A stretch of DNA of 64,000 nt, taken from Lactobacillus sp. PV012. GTDB taxonomy: Bacteria; Bacillota; Bacilli; Lactobacillales; Lactobacillaceae. Positions 55,923-64,000 of this stretch are shown here, in pieces. The notes beneath the pieces were generated by a model that saw only the letters and a program-made list of their open reading frames with translations, ran no database searches and was not told the origin of the DNA. Both the position numbers and the translations under genes were made by a program. Every line of letters begins with the position of its first letter. Positions within the stretch are counted from its first letter, which is position 1. The stretch spans positions 1,302,001 to 1,366,000 of the forward strand of contig NZ_CP041983.1 in assembly GCF_014522325.1 (NCBI RefSeq), written 5' to 3'.

Positions 55923-56609
55923 TTAATTCTTAGATTTTCTACGGCTACTATCAGCTAGCTTGACCACTAATAGCGCCATCACTAATAAAACAAAAATTCC
56001 TACAGCTAGCCCAATTAACTTTTTGGCATCCCCTGAAAAAATTGCATCTCCACCAAATGCATAAAGATACGAAGTCGGTAACATACCAATAACTACCATT
56101 GGAAAATATTGTTTCCAAGTAATATTCAATCTGGCAGCTGCATAATTTACTAATACACTTGGAATAAAAGGTATCATAAATCCAATCGTTAGTCCAACTC
56201 GTGGATGGTTTTGGTTCATTAAGTAAGTAAGAATTTTATTTTTCTTAAAATGTTTAGAAAAATCTATCTTTCTAATAAGGGCTACTACAATTACATTGCC
56301 CAAGATATTTCCTAACCAATTAATTCCTAAACCAAGCCATGCTCCATAACATAGACCAGATAAAACGCAAAGTAGAGAATTTGATAGTCCTGGAATGGCA
56401 TTTAAAATAGCAATTAAACATAATAAAAAAATACTGTCTCTTACTGCATGTTCACGTAACAAAATTAATAATTTTTCCTTTGTATCTGATGTTGGATGTA
56501 ATAAAAGATTAATTTCAGGACGATAATCCCGATAAAGTAAATATGCTAAACAGATAGCCAAGATAACGCCCAAACTTATTAATAATATTTTTCGTAGATT
56601 TTTTCTCAT
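55923..56609 (-). CDS. TVP38/TMEM64 (DedA-like) membrane protein 2
   Basis: 228 residues, six helices, VTT domain: IPGLSNSLLCVLSGLCYGAW, GNILGNVIVVALIRKI and MIPFIPSVLVNYAAARLNIT. Eleven bases separate it from the zinc-ribbon gene downstream. It differs clearly from the other member at 54213, so the pair is not a recent duplication. Confidence 0.83.
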   Translation of the reverse strand: MRKNLRKILLISLGVILAICLAYLLYRDYRPEINLLLHPTSDTKEKLLILLREHAVRDSIFLLCLIAILNAIPGLSNSLLCVLSGLCYGAWLGLGINWLGNILGNVIVVALIRKIDFSKHFKKNKILTYLMNQNHPRVGLTIGFMIPFIPSVLVNYAAARLNITWKQYFPMVVIGMLPTSYLYAFGGDAIFSGDAKKLIGLAVGIFVLLVMALLVVKLADSSRRKSKN

Positions 56610-56680
56610 CGATCTAATCTTTCTCTTGCTAAAACTATTTAATTTTAGTTTAGCATGTTAAGTTAGCATTTTTCCATTAG

Positions 56681-56713
56681 AAAAAAGCTCGCAATTTTCA
56701 CTGCGAGCTCTTA
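56681..56713 (-). terminator. Terminator of the MMPL exporter gene
   Basis: AGCTCGCAGTGAAAATTGCGAGCTTTTTT on the minus strand. Confidence 0.85.
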
Positions 56714-56728
56714 GCTAAGAAAAATCTT

Positions 56729-59700
56729 TTAGTTATTTTGCTTATTTTTCTTTCCAAAATTGAAGTTAAGTCCTTCGTACGTAATCTTCATTGCTGCCGA
56801 CATAATGATGGGCAAGAAGAATACTAGTAGTAATAACCCAATAATTACAGTTAAAGCAACTTCAATTAATGTTGGAACTCCTGATGGAATTAATGCTGCA
56901 AAAGTACCACCTAAAATAATAGCTGCACTAATTACAACTACCCCAATGTTAGCACAAGCTTGTAAAATTCTTTCACTTGGACTAAATTTAGGATTTTCAA
57001 TACCTAGTTCTCGGTATCTCATCATTAAGAAGATACTGTAGTCAACTCCTAAAGCAATGATCATGATGAAACTGAAGAATGGTGTATTCCAAGCTACCAT
57101 TGAACGGTGCATGATAGATTTTACAATCATTTCATTAAGAGATAATGCAGTAAAGTAAGCTGCTAATAATGTTCCTAAAATAAATACTGGTTGAAGTACT
57201 GAACGGGTAATAATGATTAAAGCAATTCCGATACCAATCAACATAATTGCAGCTGTTCTAGTAAAGTCTTGACTAGCAACTTTTTGTGTATCGTAAATCT
57301 TTTCAGATTGACCACCCATCGCAACTGTTGCTTTATCTAAATTAGTTCCTTGAAGACTCATCTTCGACATTTGTCCTAATTCATTTGCTACCTTTGCATT
57401 CTTTAATGAACTTGGATTTCCTTTTAAGATGATAATCAACTTTGTAGTCTTCTTATCTTGACTTAAGTAAGTATCAAGTGCTGGTTTAAAAGTTGAGGAT
57501 TTTAGGCTCTCGCTTGGAATATAGAAAGTATCGGCAGCTGCTGACTTACTTAAAGGATTAGTGTAATCTTCAATCTTACCAAGTCCTTTATTTACCTTCT
57601 TTATTCCCTTAGTTAAACTTGGAGCTTGATCATAAAGTTTCTTTGCTCCATCACTTAATTGACTTGCGGCAGGAGCAGCTTGATTTACAGCTGTTTGAAC
57701 TTGCGTTAAGCCGGAATTCATCTGTTCAATTGCACTTACGGCACCTGGAAGTGCTACATTTGAAGATTGAGCTAATTGTCCAAAGGAACTTCTTAATGTA
57801 GACATTTGACTCATTGTTCCTTGCAAACCTTGCATTGTGTTTGCCACACTCGCCATTGAATTTCCAAGTGAGCGGTTAGCAATTCCAGCAGCTTGCAAGC
57901 TTCCAGCTACTTGCTGCAATTGACGACCAGCGGCTGCTTGCTGACTATTTACGGCAGCAGTTTGTAAACTTTGTAATCCTGCACCAGCAGTAGTTAAATT
58001 AGTACCAATATTTTGTGCTTGTGTACCAATATTATTTAAGTTTGAAGAAAGAGCAGCAGTATCAGGAACAGATGAACTTTGCAATTGCCCGTTAATTTGC
58101 TGAATACCATCATTAATTTGCGGTAAACCACTTTGTAATTGCGCAATTTGTTGAGAACTACCTGAAAGTTGTTCAGTCAATTGGTCATTCATCGTACTTA
58201 AGCCATCACTAAGTTGCTTAGTTCCATCACTAACTTGACCAATTCCATTAGTTAATTGAACAGAACCTTTATCTAATTTCTTAAGACCACTCCGTGCACT
58301 AGATAAACCATCATTGACAGTTTTTAACTGATTTTTAAGATACAATTTACTTACTGGCTTACCCGTTGGTTGAGTAACTGAGTAAACTGATTTTACACGT
58401 TTATCATTTTTGATCTTTTTAGTTAAGGTATCTATTTCTTTAAGATATTCTTCTTTATTTAATTTCTTTTTATTTTGAATATAAAGAGTTGAATATTCAG
58501 CTGTACCTTTAGAAAAATGATCTTGAATTACTAATAAACCTGCCTTAGCTGGATCAGAATTTGGTAATTCATCAGCATCATCATAGTTTAATTGATTTGA
58601 ATTAAGTAAAGCAACTGGAGTAATAACTGCTGCTAATACTACTAAGAAAATAACAGGATATTTTAATGAGTACTTAGAAAGGAATGTCCAAAGCTTAGAA
58701 TTTGAGTCACCGTCAAAATTCTTCACTGGCCAAAACATTCTTTCCCCTAAAACCACCATGAAAAATGGATTCAAAGTCAACAAGACAATTAATAAAACTG
58801 CTACCCCAATTGCTACTCCAACAGCTGATTGGTAAATTGAAAACTTCGCCAAGCCTAAGGCACTAAAACCAATTAAAATTGATGAGCCAGAAAACAGAAT
58901 GGTTTTTCCAGCCTTTTTGATGGCATCTTTCGTTGCTGCGTACTTGTCCATCCCTTTACCAAGGTTTTCCTTGAACTTATCATACAGCAAAATATTATAG
59001 TCAGTTCCCACCCCAAATAATACGATTACCATAAATACTTGAGTAAAGTTTGAAAATGGGAAATTCGAACTTTTTACTAAATTAGTTACTAATGAAAATG
59101 ATGTAATAAATGAAACACCAACTGTTAAAAGTGAAATTAATGGAACAATTGGTGAGCGGAATACTAAAACTAAAACAATAAAGATAAAGATAATAGAAAT
59201 TACCTCAGTCTTTTTGATTCCTTGTTGAATCTGATTTGAAAAATCATCTTGTAGAATCTTGACCCCAGTTACATAAGTAGCTAGACCTTTAGTTTTAATA
59301 GCACGTTGAAGAGCTTTCGTAGTATCAGTAACAGTTGAATGGTTATTTGGAATGTAGACTTGAATCATTTCTGTTGTCTTATCTTTAGACAAAAGCAATG
59401 ATTTTGCTCCTTCATTGTCATTAACTGTTGTCATACTCTTAATACCCAAACTCTTTTTGTTATCATTCAAGTATTGAATAGTATTATTAATTTCGGCTTG
59501 ATCTTCTTCGTTGATCTTACCTTTCTTCTTATTAAATACAAGTCCCACCATGTACGTATTATCTTGTCCGTGGCCCCAATGTTTTTCAATTCGAGTAGCC
59601 ACTTCGGTTTCAACGTTTTTAGGTAGAGTAATATCTGAGTGCTCACGTGTCAAAGCACTGACGTTTGGAAGAGTAACTATCGCAATAATCACAATAGCAA

Positions 59701-59746
59701 TCCAAGCAATTAACGCACCTACATGGTTTTTGAGAAAGTTCTTCAT
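56729..59746 (-). CDS. MMPL/RND-superfamily exporter (YdfJ-like)
   Basis: 1005 residues. Twelve helices in two blocks of six; each block has the MMPL Asp in helix 4 (GVGTDYNILLYDKFKEN near residue 248 and ALGVDYSIFLMMRYRELG near 905). The large second extracellular domain (residues 470-770) is unusually rich in Gln, Ser, Ala and Asn, with heptad-like repeats (QLSDGLSTMNDQLTEQLSG, LSSNLNNIG) pointing to an extended helical structure. Such pumps export lipids, surface components or toxic compounds using the proton gradient. It is 22 bases downstream of a TetR gene that should control it. Confidence 0.9.
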   Translation of the reverse strand: MKNFLKNHVGALIAWIAIVIIAIVTLPNVSALTREHSDITLPKNVETEVATRIEKHWGHGQDNTYMVGLVFNKKKGKINEEDQAEINNTIQYLNDNKKSLGIKSMTTVNDNEGAKSLLLSKDKTTEMIQVYIPNNHSTVTDTTKALQRAIKTKGLATYVTGVKILQDDFSNQIQQGIKKTEVISIIFIFIVLVLVFRSPIVPLISLLTVGVSFITSFSLVTNLVKSSNFPFSNFTQVFMVIVLFGVGTDYNILLYDKFKENLGKGMDKYAATKDAIKKAGKTILFSGSSILIGFSALGLAKFSIYQSAVGVAIGVAVLLIVLLTLNPFFMVVLGERMFWPVKNFDGDSNSKLWTFLSKYSLKYPVIFLVVLAAVITPVALLNSNQLNYDDADELPNSDPAKAGLLVIQDHFSKGTAEYSTLYIQNKKKLNKEEYLKEIDTLTKKIKNDKRVKSVYSVTQPTGKPVSKLYLKNQLKTVNDGLSSARSGLKKLDKGSVQLTNGIGQVSDGTKQLSDGLSTMNDQLTEQLSGSSQQIAQLQSGLPQINDGIQQINGQLQSSSVPDTAALSSNLNNIGTQAQNIGTNLTTAGAGLQSLQTAAVNSQQAAAGRQLQQVAGSLQAAGIANRSLGNSMASVANTMQGLQGTMSQMSTLRSSFGQLAQSSNVALPGAVSAIEQMNSGLTQVQTAVNQAAPAASQLSDGAKKLYDQAPSLTKGIKKVNKGLGKIEDYTNPLSKSAAADTFYIPSESLKSSTFKPALDTYLSQDKKTTKLIIILKGNPSSLKNAKVANELGQMSKMSLQGTNLDKATVAMGGQSEKIYDTQKVASQDFTRTAAIMLIGIGIALIIITRSVLQPVFILGTLLAAYFTALSLNEMIVKSIMHRSMVAWNTPFFSFIMIIALGVDYSIFLMMRYRELGIENPKFSPSERILQACANIGVVVISAAIILGGTFAALIPSGVPTLIEVALTVIIGLLLLVFFLPIIMSAAMKITYEGLNFNFGKKNKQNN

Positions 59747-59768
59747 TAACCCTTTTTCCGTTCCTTTC

Positions 59769-60344
59769 CTAATTTTGGTTAGTTTTTACTTTTGGCCCCA
59801 CTAACTGCAAAAGTAATTGATGATAATTATTATTTACCGTTCTTTCATCTTCGTCGCTAAATAGTTGAGCACGATCCAAAAATACATATCCTATTACTGC
59901 AGCCAATAAACTTTGCAAAGACACGATATTTTTTTGATCTACTTCTAATTTTTCCCCTAATTCAACTATTTCACTAATTTCTTTGTGCACTCGCGTATCT
60001 TGCCCAATTTCTTCTACATTATAAAAAATACTTGATACGGCATAATCATTTAGCAAAAAATTTCTAATAACATCCGCAAAAGTAAATACTGCTTCTGAAC
60101 CTGAAAGGCCAATTAACTTGTGAATTAATTCTTCCTTCAGAATTGCAAGTCTCCTCGCACAGATTATTGATAATAACTCGCGCCGATTTGCTACATAATG
60201 ATAAAGAGATTGTGAGCGAATATTTAAAAACTTTGCCAGTCGTGGCATGGTTAAGGCTCTCAATCCTTCTTTATTGATAATTTCTGTAGATTTTTGAATG
60301 ACCTTATCTAAGTCAAGTGTCCGGTGTTTCTTAATAATTATCAC
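59769..60344 (-). CDS. TetR/AcrR-family transcriptional regulator
   Basis: 191 residues. N-terminal HTH (residues 12-58: VIQKSTEIINKEGLRALTMP, RLAKFLNIRSQSLYHYVANR) followed by a TetR_C-type all-helical ligand domain. The GTG at 60344 is very near AAGGA; an ATT start cannot be excluded. It heads the operon with the MMPL exporter, and its promoter region carries an almost perfect palindrome (60394-60412), so autorepression released by an exported compound is likely. Confidence 0.87.
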   Translation of the reverse strand: MIIIKKHRTLDLDKVIQKSTEIINKEGLRALTMPRLAKFLNIRSQSLYHYVANRRELLSIICARRLAILKEELIHKLIGLSGSEAVFTFADVIRNFLLNDYAVSSIFYNVEEIGQDTRVHKEISEIVELGEKLEVDQKNIVSLQSLLAAVIGYVFLDRAQLFSDEDERTVNNNYHQLLLQLVGPKVKTNQN

Positions 60345-60385
60345 TTCCTTTTTACTATACTTAGACAGTATATCACTTAAGATTA

Positions 60386-60412
60386 TAGATTACAATCTAC
60401 AATTTGTAGATT
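60386..60412. promoter_or_regulatory. TetR operator region
   Basis: AATCTACAATTTGTAGATT (60394-60412) is a 19-base palindrome; the overlapping TAGATTACAATCTA (60386-60399) is a second one. Both lie in front of the TetR gene. Confidence 0.6.
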
Positions 60413-60446
60413 CTTTTCTACTTTTTGAAGTCTAAACCAATAATTA

Positions 60447-61412
60447 CTATTTGTGAACCACTTGGTTAATACTTTTTCCTAAATCACCAAAATTATATCC
60501 TTCTTTTTCATTAATTACTGCCATTACATAGTTCTTACCCCTAGTTTCAACTAAGGCTACACTACCAAAACTTCCACTCATCTTATAAGAAGTTCCACTA
60601 ATTTGGGAGCTTAATCCTTTATTAGTATCGTTAAACATATAACCAATTATTTGGGTATCATGTGTTACTCCTAAAACTTTTCCTTGGTATAAGTTTTTAA
60701 TGACTGTGGTAAAATCAGCTGCGCTTGAACTACCCTCTAATTTATTATCTACTTTTTCAACAGTTGTATTTTCTGCCCCAAATTTTTTAGCAACTGCGTT
60801 AATATTATGAAGTCCTAGCTTATTTACCAAAATCATTGCAGCTGTTGTACTATCATGTCGAACCATCATATCTCGAATATAGGCATAACTGTAGTTAATT
60901 CCTGTTTTTAACATTGGATCAGTTTTTCCTACTTGATCAGATTTTTTAATTTTATAAGAGGAAGCTGAATGTAATTTATTATTTTTTACTGCACTTTGAT
61001 AAGCAAGCAAAACATAAAAGCGTAAGCTTGATTTAAGTGGTAGAGCTGTTTGATTAGTATTAGTAACTTGAGCATATTTCCCAGTATTTAAATCTACATA
61101 GCTAACTTGATATGGTTGACTTTGATTTGCAAGGGTCTTTTTAATTTCCTGGGCAATTTTTTGCGTACTTCCTTTAGCAATTTTTACATTTGTTGCTGAA
61201 GAACTTGTCTTTTTTGCTACCTTTTTTGAAGTCTGAGTTGAGCTAGTACCTGAAGAAGTTTGAGAACTTTGACTACTCTTTTTTACAATTTTTGTTGATT
61301 GTCCTTGATAAACTTGGACCTCTTGTTTATTTAAATGATTAATACTTACTAAATAAAAAGCTAAACTACAAAATGCTACTAGTGCCGATATAAAAAACAC
61401 CTTATTTTTCAT
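60447..61412 (-). CDS. Serine-hydrolase/beta-lactamase-like extracellular protein
   Basis: 321 residues. A membrane anchor or signal (VFFISALVAFCSLAFYLV), a Ser/Thr/Lys linker to about 95, then a class A beta-lactamase-like domain: LPLKSSLRFYVLLAYQS at the SxxK position, VRHDSTTAAMILVN at the SxN position and SYKMSGSFGSVAL at the KTG position. The usual Lys of SxxK is Arg here and the other motifs are altered, so catalysis is doubtful. Penicillin-binding or a wall-related role is possible. Single gene. Confidence 0.7.
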   Translation of the reverse strand: MKNKVFFISALVAFCSLAFYLVSINHLNKQEVQVYQGQSTKIVKKSSQSSQTSSGTSSTQTSKKVAKKTSSSATNVKIAKGSTQKIAQEIKKTLANQSQPYQVSYVDLNTGKYAQVTNTNQTALPLKSSLRFYVLLAYQSAVKNNKLHSASSYKIKKSDQVGKTDPMLKTGINYSYAYIRDMMVRHDSTTAAMILVNKLGLHNINAVAKKFGAENTTVEKVDNKLEGSSSAADFTTVIKNLYQGKVLGVTHDTQIIGYMFNDTNKGLSSQISGTSYKMSGSFGSVALVETRGKNYVMAVINEKEGYNFGDLGKSINQVVHK

Positions 61413-61500
61413 TCCTTCTAATTTCCTCCTTTATTTTTAATTATATCTAAAATTGTCAATTTAATCTCTCTTAGTTTGTACCTTGTCTATTATAATATAA

Positions 61501-61514
61501 TTAAAACGTTCACA
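61501..61514 (+). promoter_or_regulatory. cre-like element before the kinase gene
   Basis: TTAAAACGTTCACA matches the CcpA cre consensus TGWAANCGNTNWCA at 13 of 14 positions. A weaker related copy (AAAACGTTTAAA) lies 46 bases downstream. Confidence 0.45.
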
Positions 61515-61574
61515 TTCTTAGGAATTTAAGGTAAACTAATAAAATAAAACGTTTAAAGAGGTATTAAATTACAG

Positions 61575-62498
61575 ATGATTAAATATATGATTGGTATTGA
61601 TGCAGGTGGTACACACTCAACTGCAATCGCATATGATGAAAATGGTAAAGAATTAGGTCGTGCAGAAAGCGGTCCAGGTCAAATCAACAATGATTACGAA
61701 CTTGGTCTCAAAAATATTGCAGCCGCAATTAATGAATTACGCGACAAAATTGAAGGAGATCCAATGAAAGTTTTAGCCGGAATTGCTGGCTTATCTGTTG
61801 TTGGAAATGCTCCAGAAGTTGCTGCAACTATTTCTTCAATGGTAGGAAATATTCCTACTCGGGCAATTACTGACTCACTTTTAGCTCTATACAATGGTTT
61901 AGAAGGTGCAGATGGTGCTTTAGTTATTGCAGGAACTGGTTCTGTGGTTAATGGACGTCAAGATGGTTCATTAATTACTGCTGGTGGATATGGTTCCTTA
62001 TTGGGAGATGAAGGTAGTGGTTACGCCATCACCAAAGCTGCTCTACAAGCTGCTCTCTTAAAATGGGATAAACGTGAAGATAGTTCCTTAGTAGATCTTT
62101 TTGTAGATATGTGGGATCTTGATTCACTTAATGATGCATCTGCTAAGTTTTACAAGATGACTAGTCCAGAAGTTGCTTCTTATGCGGTCAAAATTGCCAA
62201 ACTTGCTGATTCTGGTGATGAAGAAGCACGTAAGATTATTCAAGAACAAGCTCATTTATTAGCTCGCGATATTCTTATGGTATTAGATCGCTACGAAGAT
62301 CCTAAACCTATGCGTGTCGCTTTAACTGGTTCTGTTCTTTCTAATAACGCAATGATGCGTTCATTTATGGAAGATGAGGTAAAAGAAAAATACCCTGACG
62401 TAGTCTTCAGCGTTTCAAACGGTGAAAATGCTCGTGGTGTATTATTTGATAAAAGTAAGGACTATCGTTACTTCACTAATCACAATGAAAATGAATAA
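61575..62498 (+). CDS. BadF/BadG/BcrA/BcrD ATPase family kinase, probably N-acetylglucosamine kinase
   Basis: 307 residues with the ASKHA fold. GIDAGGTHSTAIAYDENGKE is the phosphate-1 motif, ADGALVIAGTGSVVNGRQDG the phosphate-2 motif with the GTGS loop, GGYGSLLGDEGSGYAITK the sugar-contact region and RVALTGSVLSNN the adenosine motif. It most likely phosphorylates N-acetylglucosamine or a related amino sugar. AGAGG lies 12 bases before the ATG. A cre-like site in front fits sugar catabolism. Confidence 0.83.
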   Translation: MIKYMIGIDAGGTHSTAIAYDENGKELGRAESGPGQINNDYELGLKNIAAAINELRDKIEGDPMKVLAGIAGLSVVGNAPEVAATISSMVGNIPTRAITDSLLALYNGLEGADGALVIAGTGSVVNGRQDGSLITAGGYGSLLGDEGSGYAITKAALQAALLKWDKREDSSLVDLFVDMWDLDSLNDASAKFYKMTSPEVASYAVKIAKLADSGDEEARKIIQEQAHLLARDILMVLDRYEDPKPMRVALTGSVLSNNAMMRSFMEDEVKEKYPDVVFSVSNGENARGVLFDKSKDYRYFTNHNENE

Positions 62499-62499
62499 A

Positions 62500-62534
62500 A
62501 TTAAAAGCTCTGAGTCTACTCAGGGCTTTTAATT
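62500..62534 (+). terminator. Terminator of the kinase gene
   Basis: AAAAGCTCTGAG TCTA CTCAGGGCTTTT, then AATTT. Confidence 0.75.
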
Positions 62535-62618
62535 TGAATTTTTTAGATAAAATATTTTAGTTTCTTTTTTAGTTTCTTTTCCGTATACTTAAATTGAATA
62601 ATTTTAGAGGAGGGATGA

Positions 62619-62993
62619 TTGTTGAATACACTTCAAATTATAGGAATAGTGTTGACAATTGCTGTAGGAATCGAACATATTGGAATTGGTTTTCTAGAAA
62701 TTTTCGGTAAGCCTGCAACTCAAGCAAAAGCTTTTGATATGAGCATAGAATATGTTGAGCAAAAAGAAGCTCGCGTTTCAATGGCTAACCAAGGTATTTA
62801 CAATGCCATGATTGGATTACTAATTACAGTTGCTTACTTTATGTTCCCAGTCAAATGGCTTTTTCCATTTTGGTACTTAATGTTAGCTTTAATTGTAGTA
62901 GTAGCATTATTTGGTGGCTTTACTGCAACTAAAAAAATCTTTTTAGTACAGATGCTACCTGCTCTAGTTGCTTTATTTTTCTTATTCATTTAA
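62619..62993 (+). CDS. DUF1304 membrane protein
   Basis: 124 residues, four helices. IVLTIAVGIEHIGIGFLEIF with the conserved E-H pair, MANQGIYNAMIG (the N-Q-G-x-Y-N motif) and FGGFTATKKIFLVQMLPALV fit DUF1304. The TTG at 62619 or 62622 stands four to seven bases after GAGGAGGG. Function of the family is unknown. Confidence 0.85.
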   Translation: MLNTLQIIGIVLTIAVGIEHIGIGFLEIFGKPATQAKAFDMSIEYVEQKEARVSMANQGIYNAMIGLLITVAYFMFPVKWLFPFWYLMLALIVVVALFGGFTATKKIFLVQMLPALVALFFLFI

Positions 62994-63025
62994 AAAGATC
63001 GTCCTTCTACGGGACGATCTTTTTA
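62992..63025. terminator. Bidirectional terminator
   Basis: AAAAAGATCGTCC TTCTAC GGGACGATCTTTTT between the DUF1304 gene and the convergent nuclease gene. Confidence 0.88.
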
Positions 63026-63856
63026 TTCTTCTACCCTCATCGAGCGATCTCTTTGTGCTCGCCCGTTATTATAGTTAAAAACATAACCTGGTTGCACATT
63101 ATAAATATAAACATTGAAATCTAAATCACCACTAGTTGAGATTGCTTGTAAATTAATACCACGTGCCATCAATTCATCCCCTCTAAAAATTGGTGTTGCT
63201 TGATAAATCACCTTTTCATTTTTTCTTAGTGCTTGACGAACTTTACTTTCATAAATAGTTTGAATTTTTTGATTGGTAAAAGCACTTTGGGTGAAGAGAT
63301 TTTTAGGATTATTTTGGTCTCCTGACTTATTTCCTGGGTTATATTGCCCATCTTGATCAATCCCGGCAGAAATTGAATAAGCAATTAAGTGACCACGATT
63401 ATAAATTTGAACACCATTTCTCTTATTAGAATGCCAAGCTGTAGGATTTACAAATTGCCGCACCCTTAAACTTTGATCTGCGACATTTCTTTTTTCTAAG
63501 AAAGCAGTATTAGAATTTGAAGTTCTATTTAGATTATCTAAGTTAGAATAAATAACCTTATTAACTTTCCAGGCATTTTTAATTAAGGTAGACTTATCAT
63601 CATTTACATAAACATAAGCCTTGTCCCCACTTTTAAAATTTAAATTAGCTAACTTTTGATAATCTTGTTTGGATAATCCTCCATAACTAGTTTGCGCCTG
63701 ATTAGCTTTTTGAATTACATTAGCTGAGTTATTACTAGTTGAAGTTCTATTCTTGCCTGTTCGCTGATAAATTACAAAGACTATTACTAAAAAAATAATA
63801 ATAAAAGATAGAATTCTTTGTCCTTGGCTGTTTTTATTTTTTCGACGTGATGCCAT
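63023..63856 (-). CDS. Membrane-anchored DNA/RNA non-specific endonuclease (EndA-like)
   Basis: 277 residues. One membrane helix (ILSFIIIFLVIVFVIYQ) near the N-terminus, then the beta-beta-alpha-metal nuclease domain: YNRGHLIAYSISAGIDQDG near residue 155 (family motif DRGH, here NRGH) and NPKNLFTQSAFTNQ with the metal-binding Asn. The EndA type degrades DNA at the cell surface, either for nutrition or, in streptococci, transformation. Start ATG at 63856, seven bases after AAAGGG. Confidence 0.85.
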   Translation of the reverse strand: MASRRKNKNSQGQRILSFIIIFLVIVFVIYQRTGKNRTSTSNNSANVIQKANQAQTSYGGLSKQDYQKLANLNFKSGDKAYVYVNDDKSTLIKNAWKVNKVIYSNLDNLNRTSNSNTAFLEKRNVADQSLRVRQFVNPTAWHSNKRNGVQIYNRGHLIAYSISAGIDQDGQYNPGNKSGDQNNPKNLFTQSAFTNQKIQTIYESKVRQALRKNEKVIYQATPIFRGDELMARGINLQAISTSGDLDFNVYIYNVQPGYVFNYNNGRAQRDRSMRVEE

Positions 63857-63952
63857 AATCATGCCCTTTCTAAAAAAGTTTCCAATCTATTATAACCGAA
63901 AGTTCTACTTTTTTGCGCTACAATTAAAGGTGAAAGAAAGGAGATTTTTAAA

Positions 63953-64000
63953 TTGAAATATTTCGAATTAAATGATGGCAATCGCATCCCTCAACTAGGA
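63953..64000 (+). CDS. Aldo/keto reductase (partial, runs off the right edge)
   Basis: TTG at 63953 behind AAAGGAG opens KYFELNDGNRIPQLG, the start of the aldo/keto reductase family (DGxxIPxLG). Only 16 codons lie in the window. Confidence 0.7.
   Translation, partial: MKYFELNDGNRIPQLG

Overview
The window looks like a chromosomal segment of a low-GC Gram-positive lactic acid bacterium, most likely Lactobacillus sensu stricto in the gasseri/johnsonii lineage. The basis is AT-rich DNA with strong AGGAGG-type ribosome binding sites, TTG-started genes of the aggregation-promoting-factor (Apf) family, a class II galT in a Leloir galactose cluster, an L-2-hydroxyisocaproate/lactate dehydrogenase, and the rRNA sequences. 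I do not assign a species. Most genes are on the minus strand. No CRISPR array, transposase or prophage gene was seen.

Layout. 1-4743: a three-gene minus-strand operon of a TerB_N/TerB_C-type protein, a BrxD-like P-loop ATPase and an Lhr-like DEAD/DEAH helicase that runs off the left edge; it resembles known stress/phage-defence neighbourhoods. 4827-6040: a secreted glycine-rich cationic protein and an unrecognised protein with three related beta-rich units. 6133-10327: an ECF transporter S component, tRNA-Leu, then a GT32 glycosyltransferase, a polysaccharide flippase and a teichoic-acid-type glycerophosphotransferase. 10436-13245: a cation P-type ATPase behind a yybP-ykoY manganese riboswitch. 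13286-15588: NAD salvage (nadE, and pncB carrying a one-base frameshift). 15683-19987: cell-surface glycopolymer genes (two glycosyltransferases, tagA, tagD). 20044-24180: a GntR regulator, a beta-helix protein, tRNA-Gln, tRNA-Tyr, hydroxyacid dehydrogenase, an RpiR-type regulator and a second tRNA-Gln.

24325-30026 is the most interesting block. It holds an AgrC-like kinase and a LytTR response regulator, a so far uncalled 32-codon peptide gene directly in front of the kinase, a CPBP-family membrane protease, two paralogous small membrane proteins, a small secreted protein and a matrixin-like secreted zinc protease. The secreted protein and the protease share a C-terminal domain. Three promoters in the block carry the same pair of TAAGA-type direct repeats with a 21-bp period at the same distance from the -10 box. 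I read it as a peptide-signalling regulon whose main output is a secreted metalloprotease.

30186-33756: three Apf-like secreted proteins (one frameshifted) around a nucleoside transporter, sharing a WalR-box-like promoter element. 34035-37750: phosphatase, a 37-codon gene, a MarR regulator and its probable target azoreductase, a YbhB protein, tRNA-Thr and a nitroreductase. 37814-41600: galT-galK and divergent galE. 41642-46423: small proteins, a stand-alone acylating aldehyde dehydrogenase, an amino-acid permease and an exonuclease III. 46588-51472: an rrn operon (16S-23S-5S, minus strand, no spacer tRNA) with tandem promoters. 51825-53715: a small ORF and serS under a T-box. 53716-56609: a GNAT enzyme and two TVP38/DedA-like membrane proteins flanking a zinc-ribbon membrane protein. 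56729-60344: an MMPL-type exporter with its TetR regulator. 60447-64000: a serine-hydrolase-like protein, an N-acetylglucosamine-kinase-like protein, a DUF1304 protein, a membrane-anchored nuclease and the start of an aldo/keto reductase.
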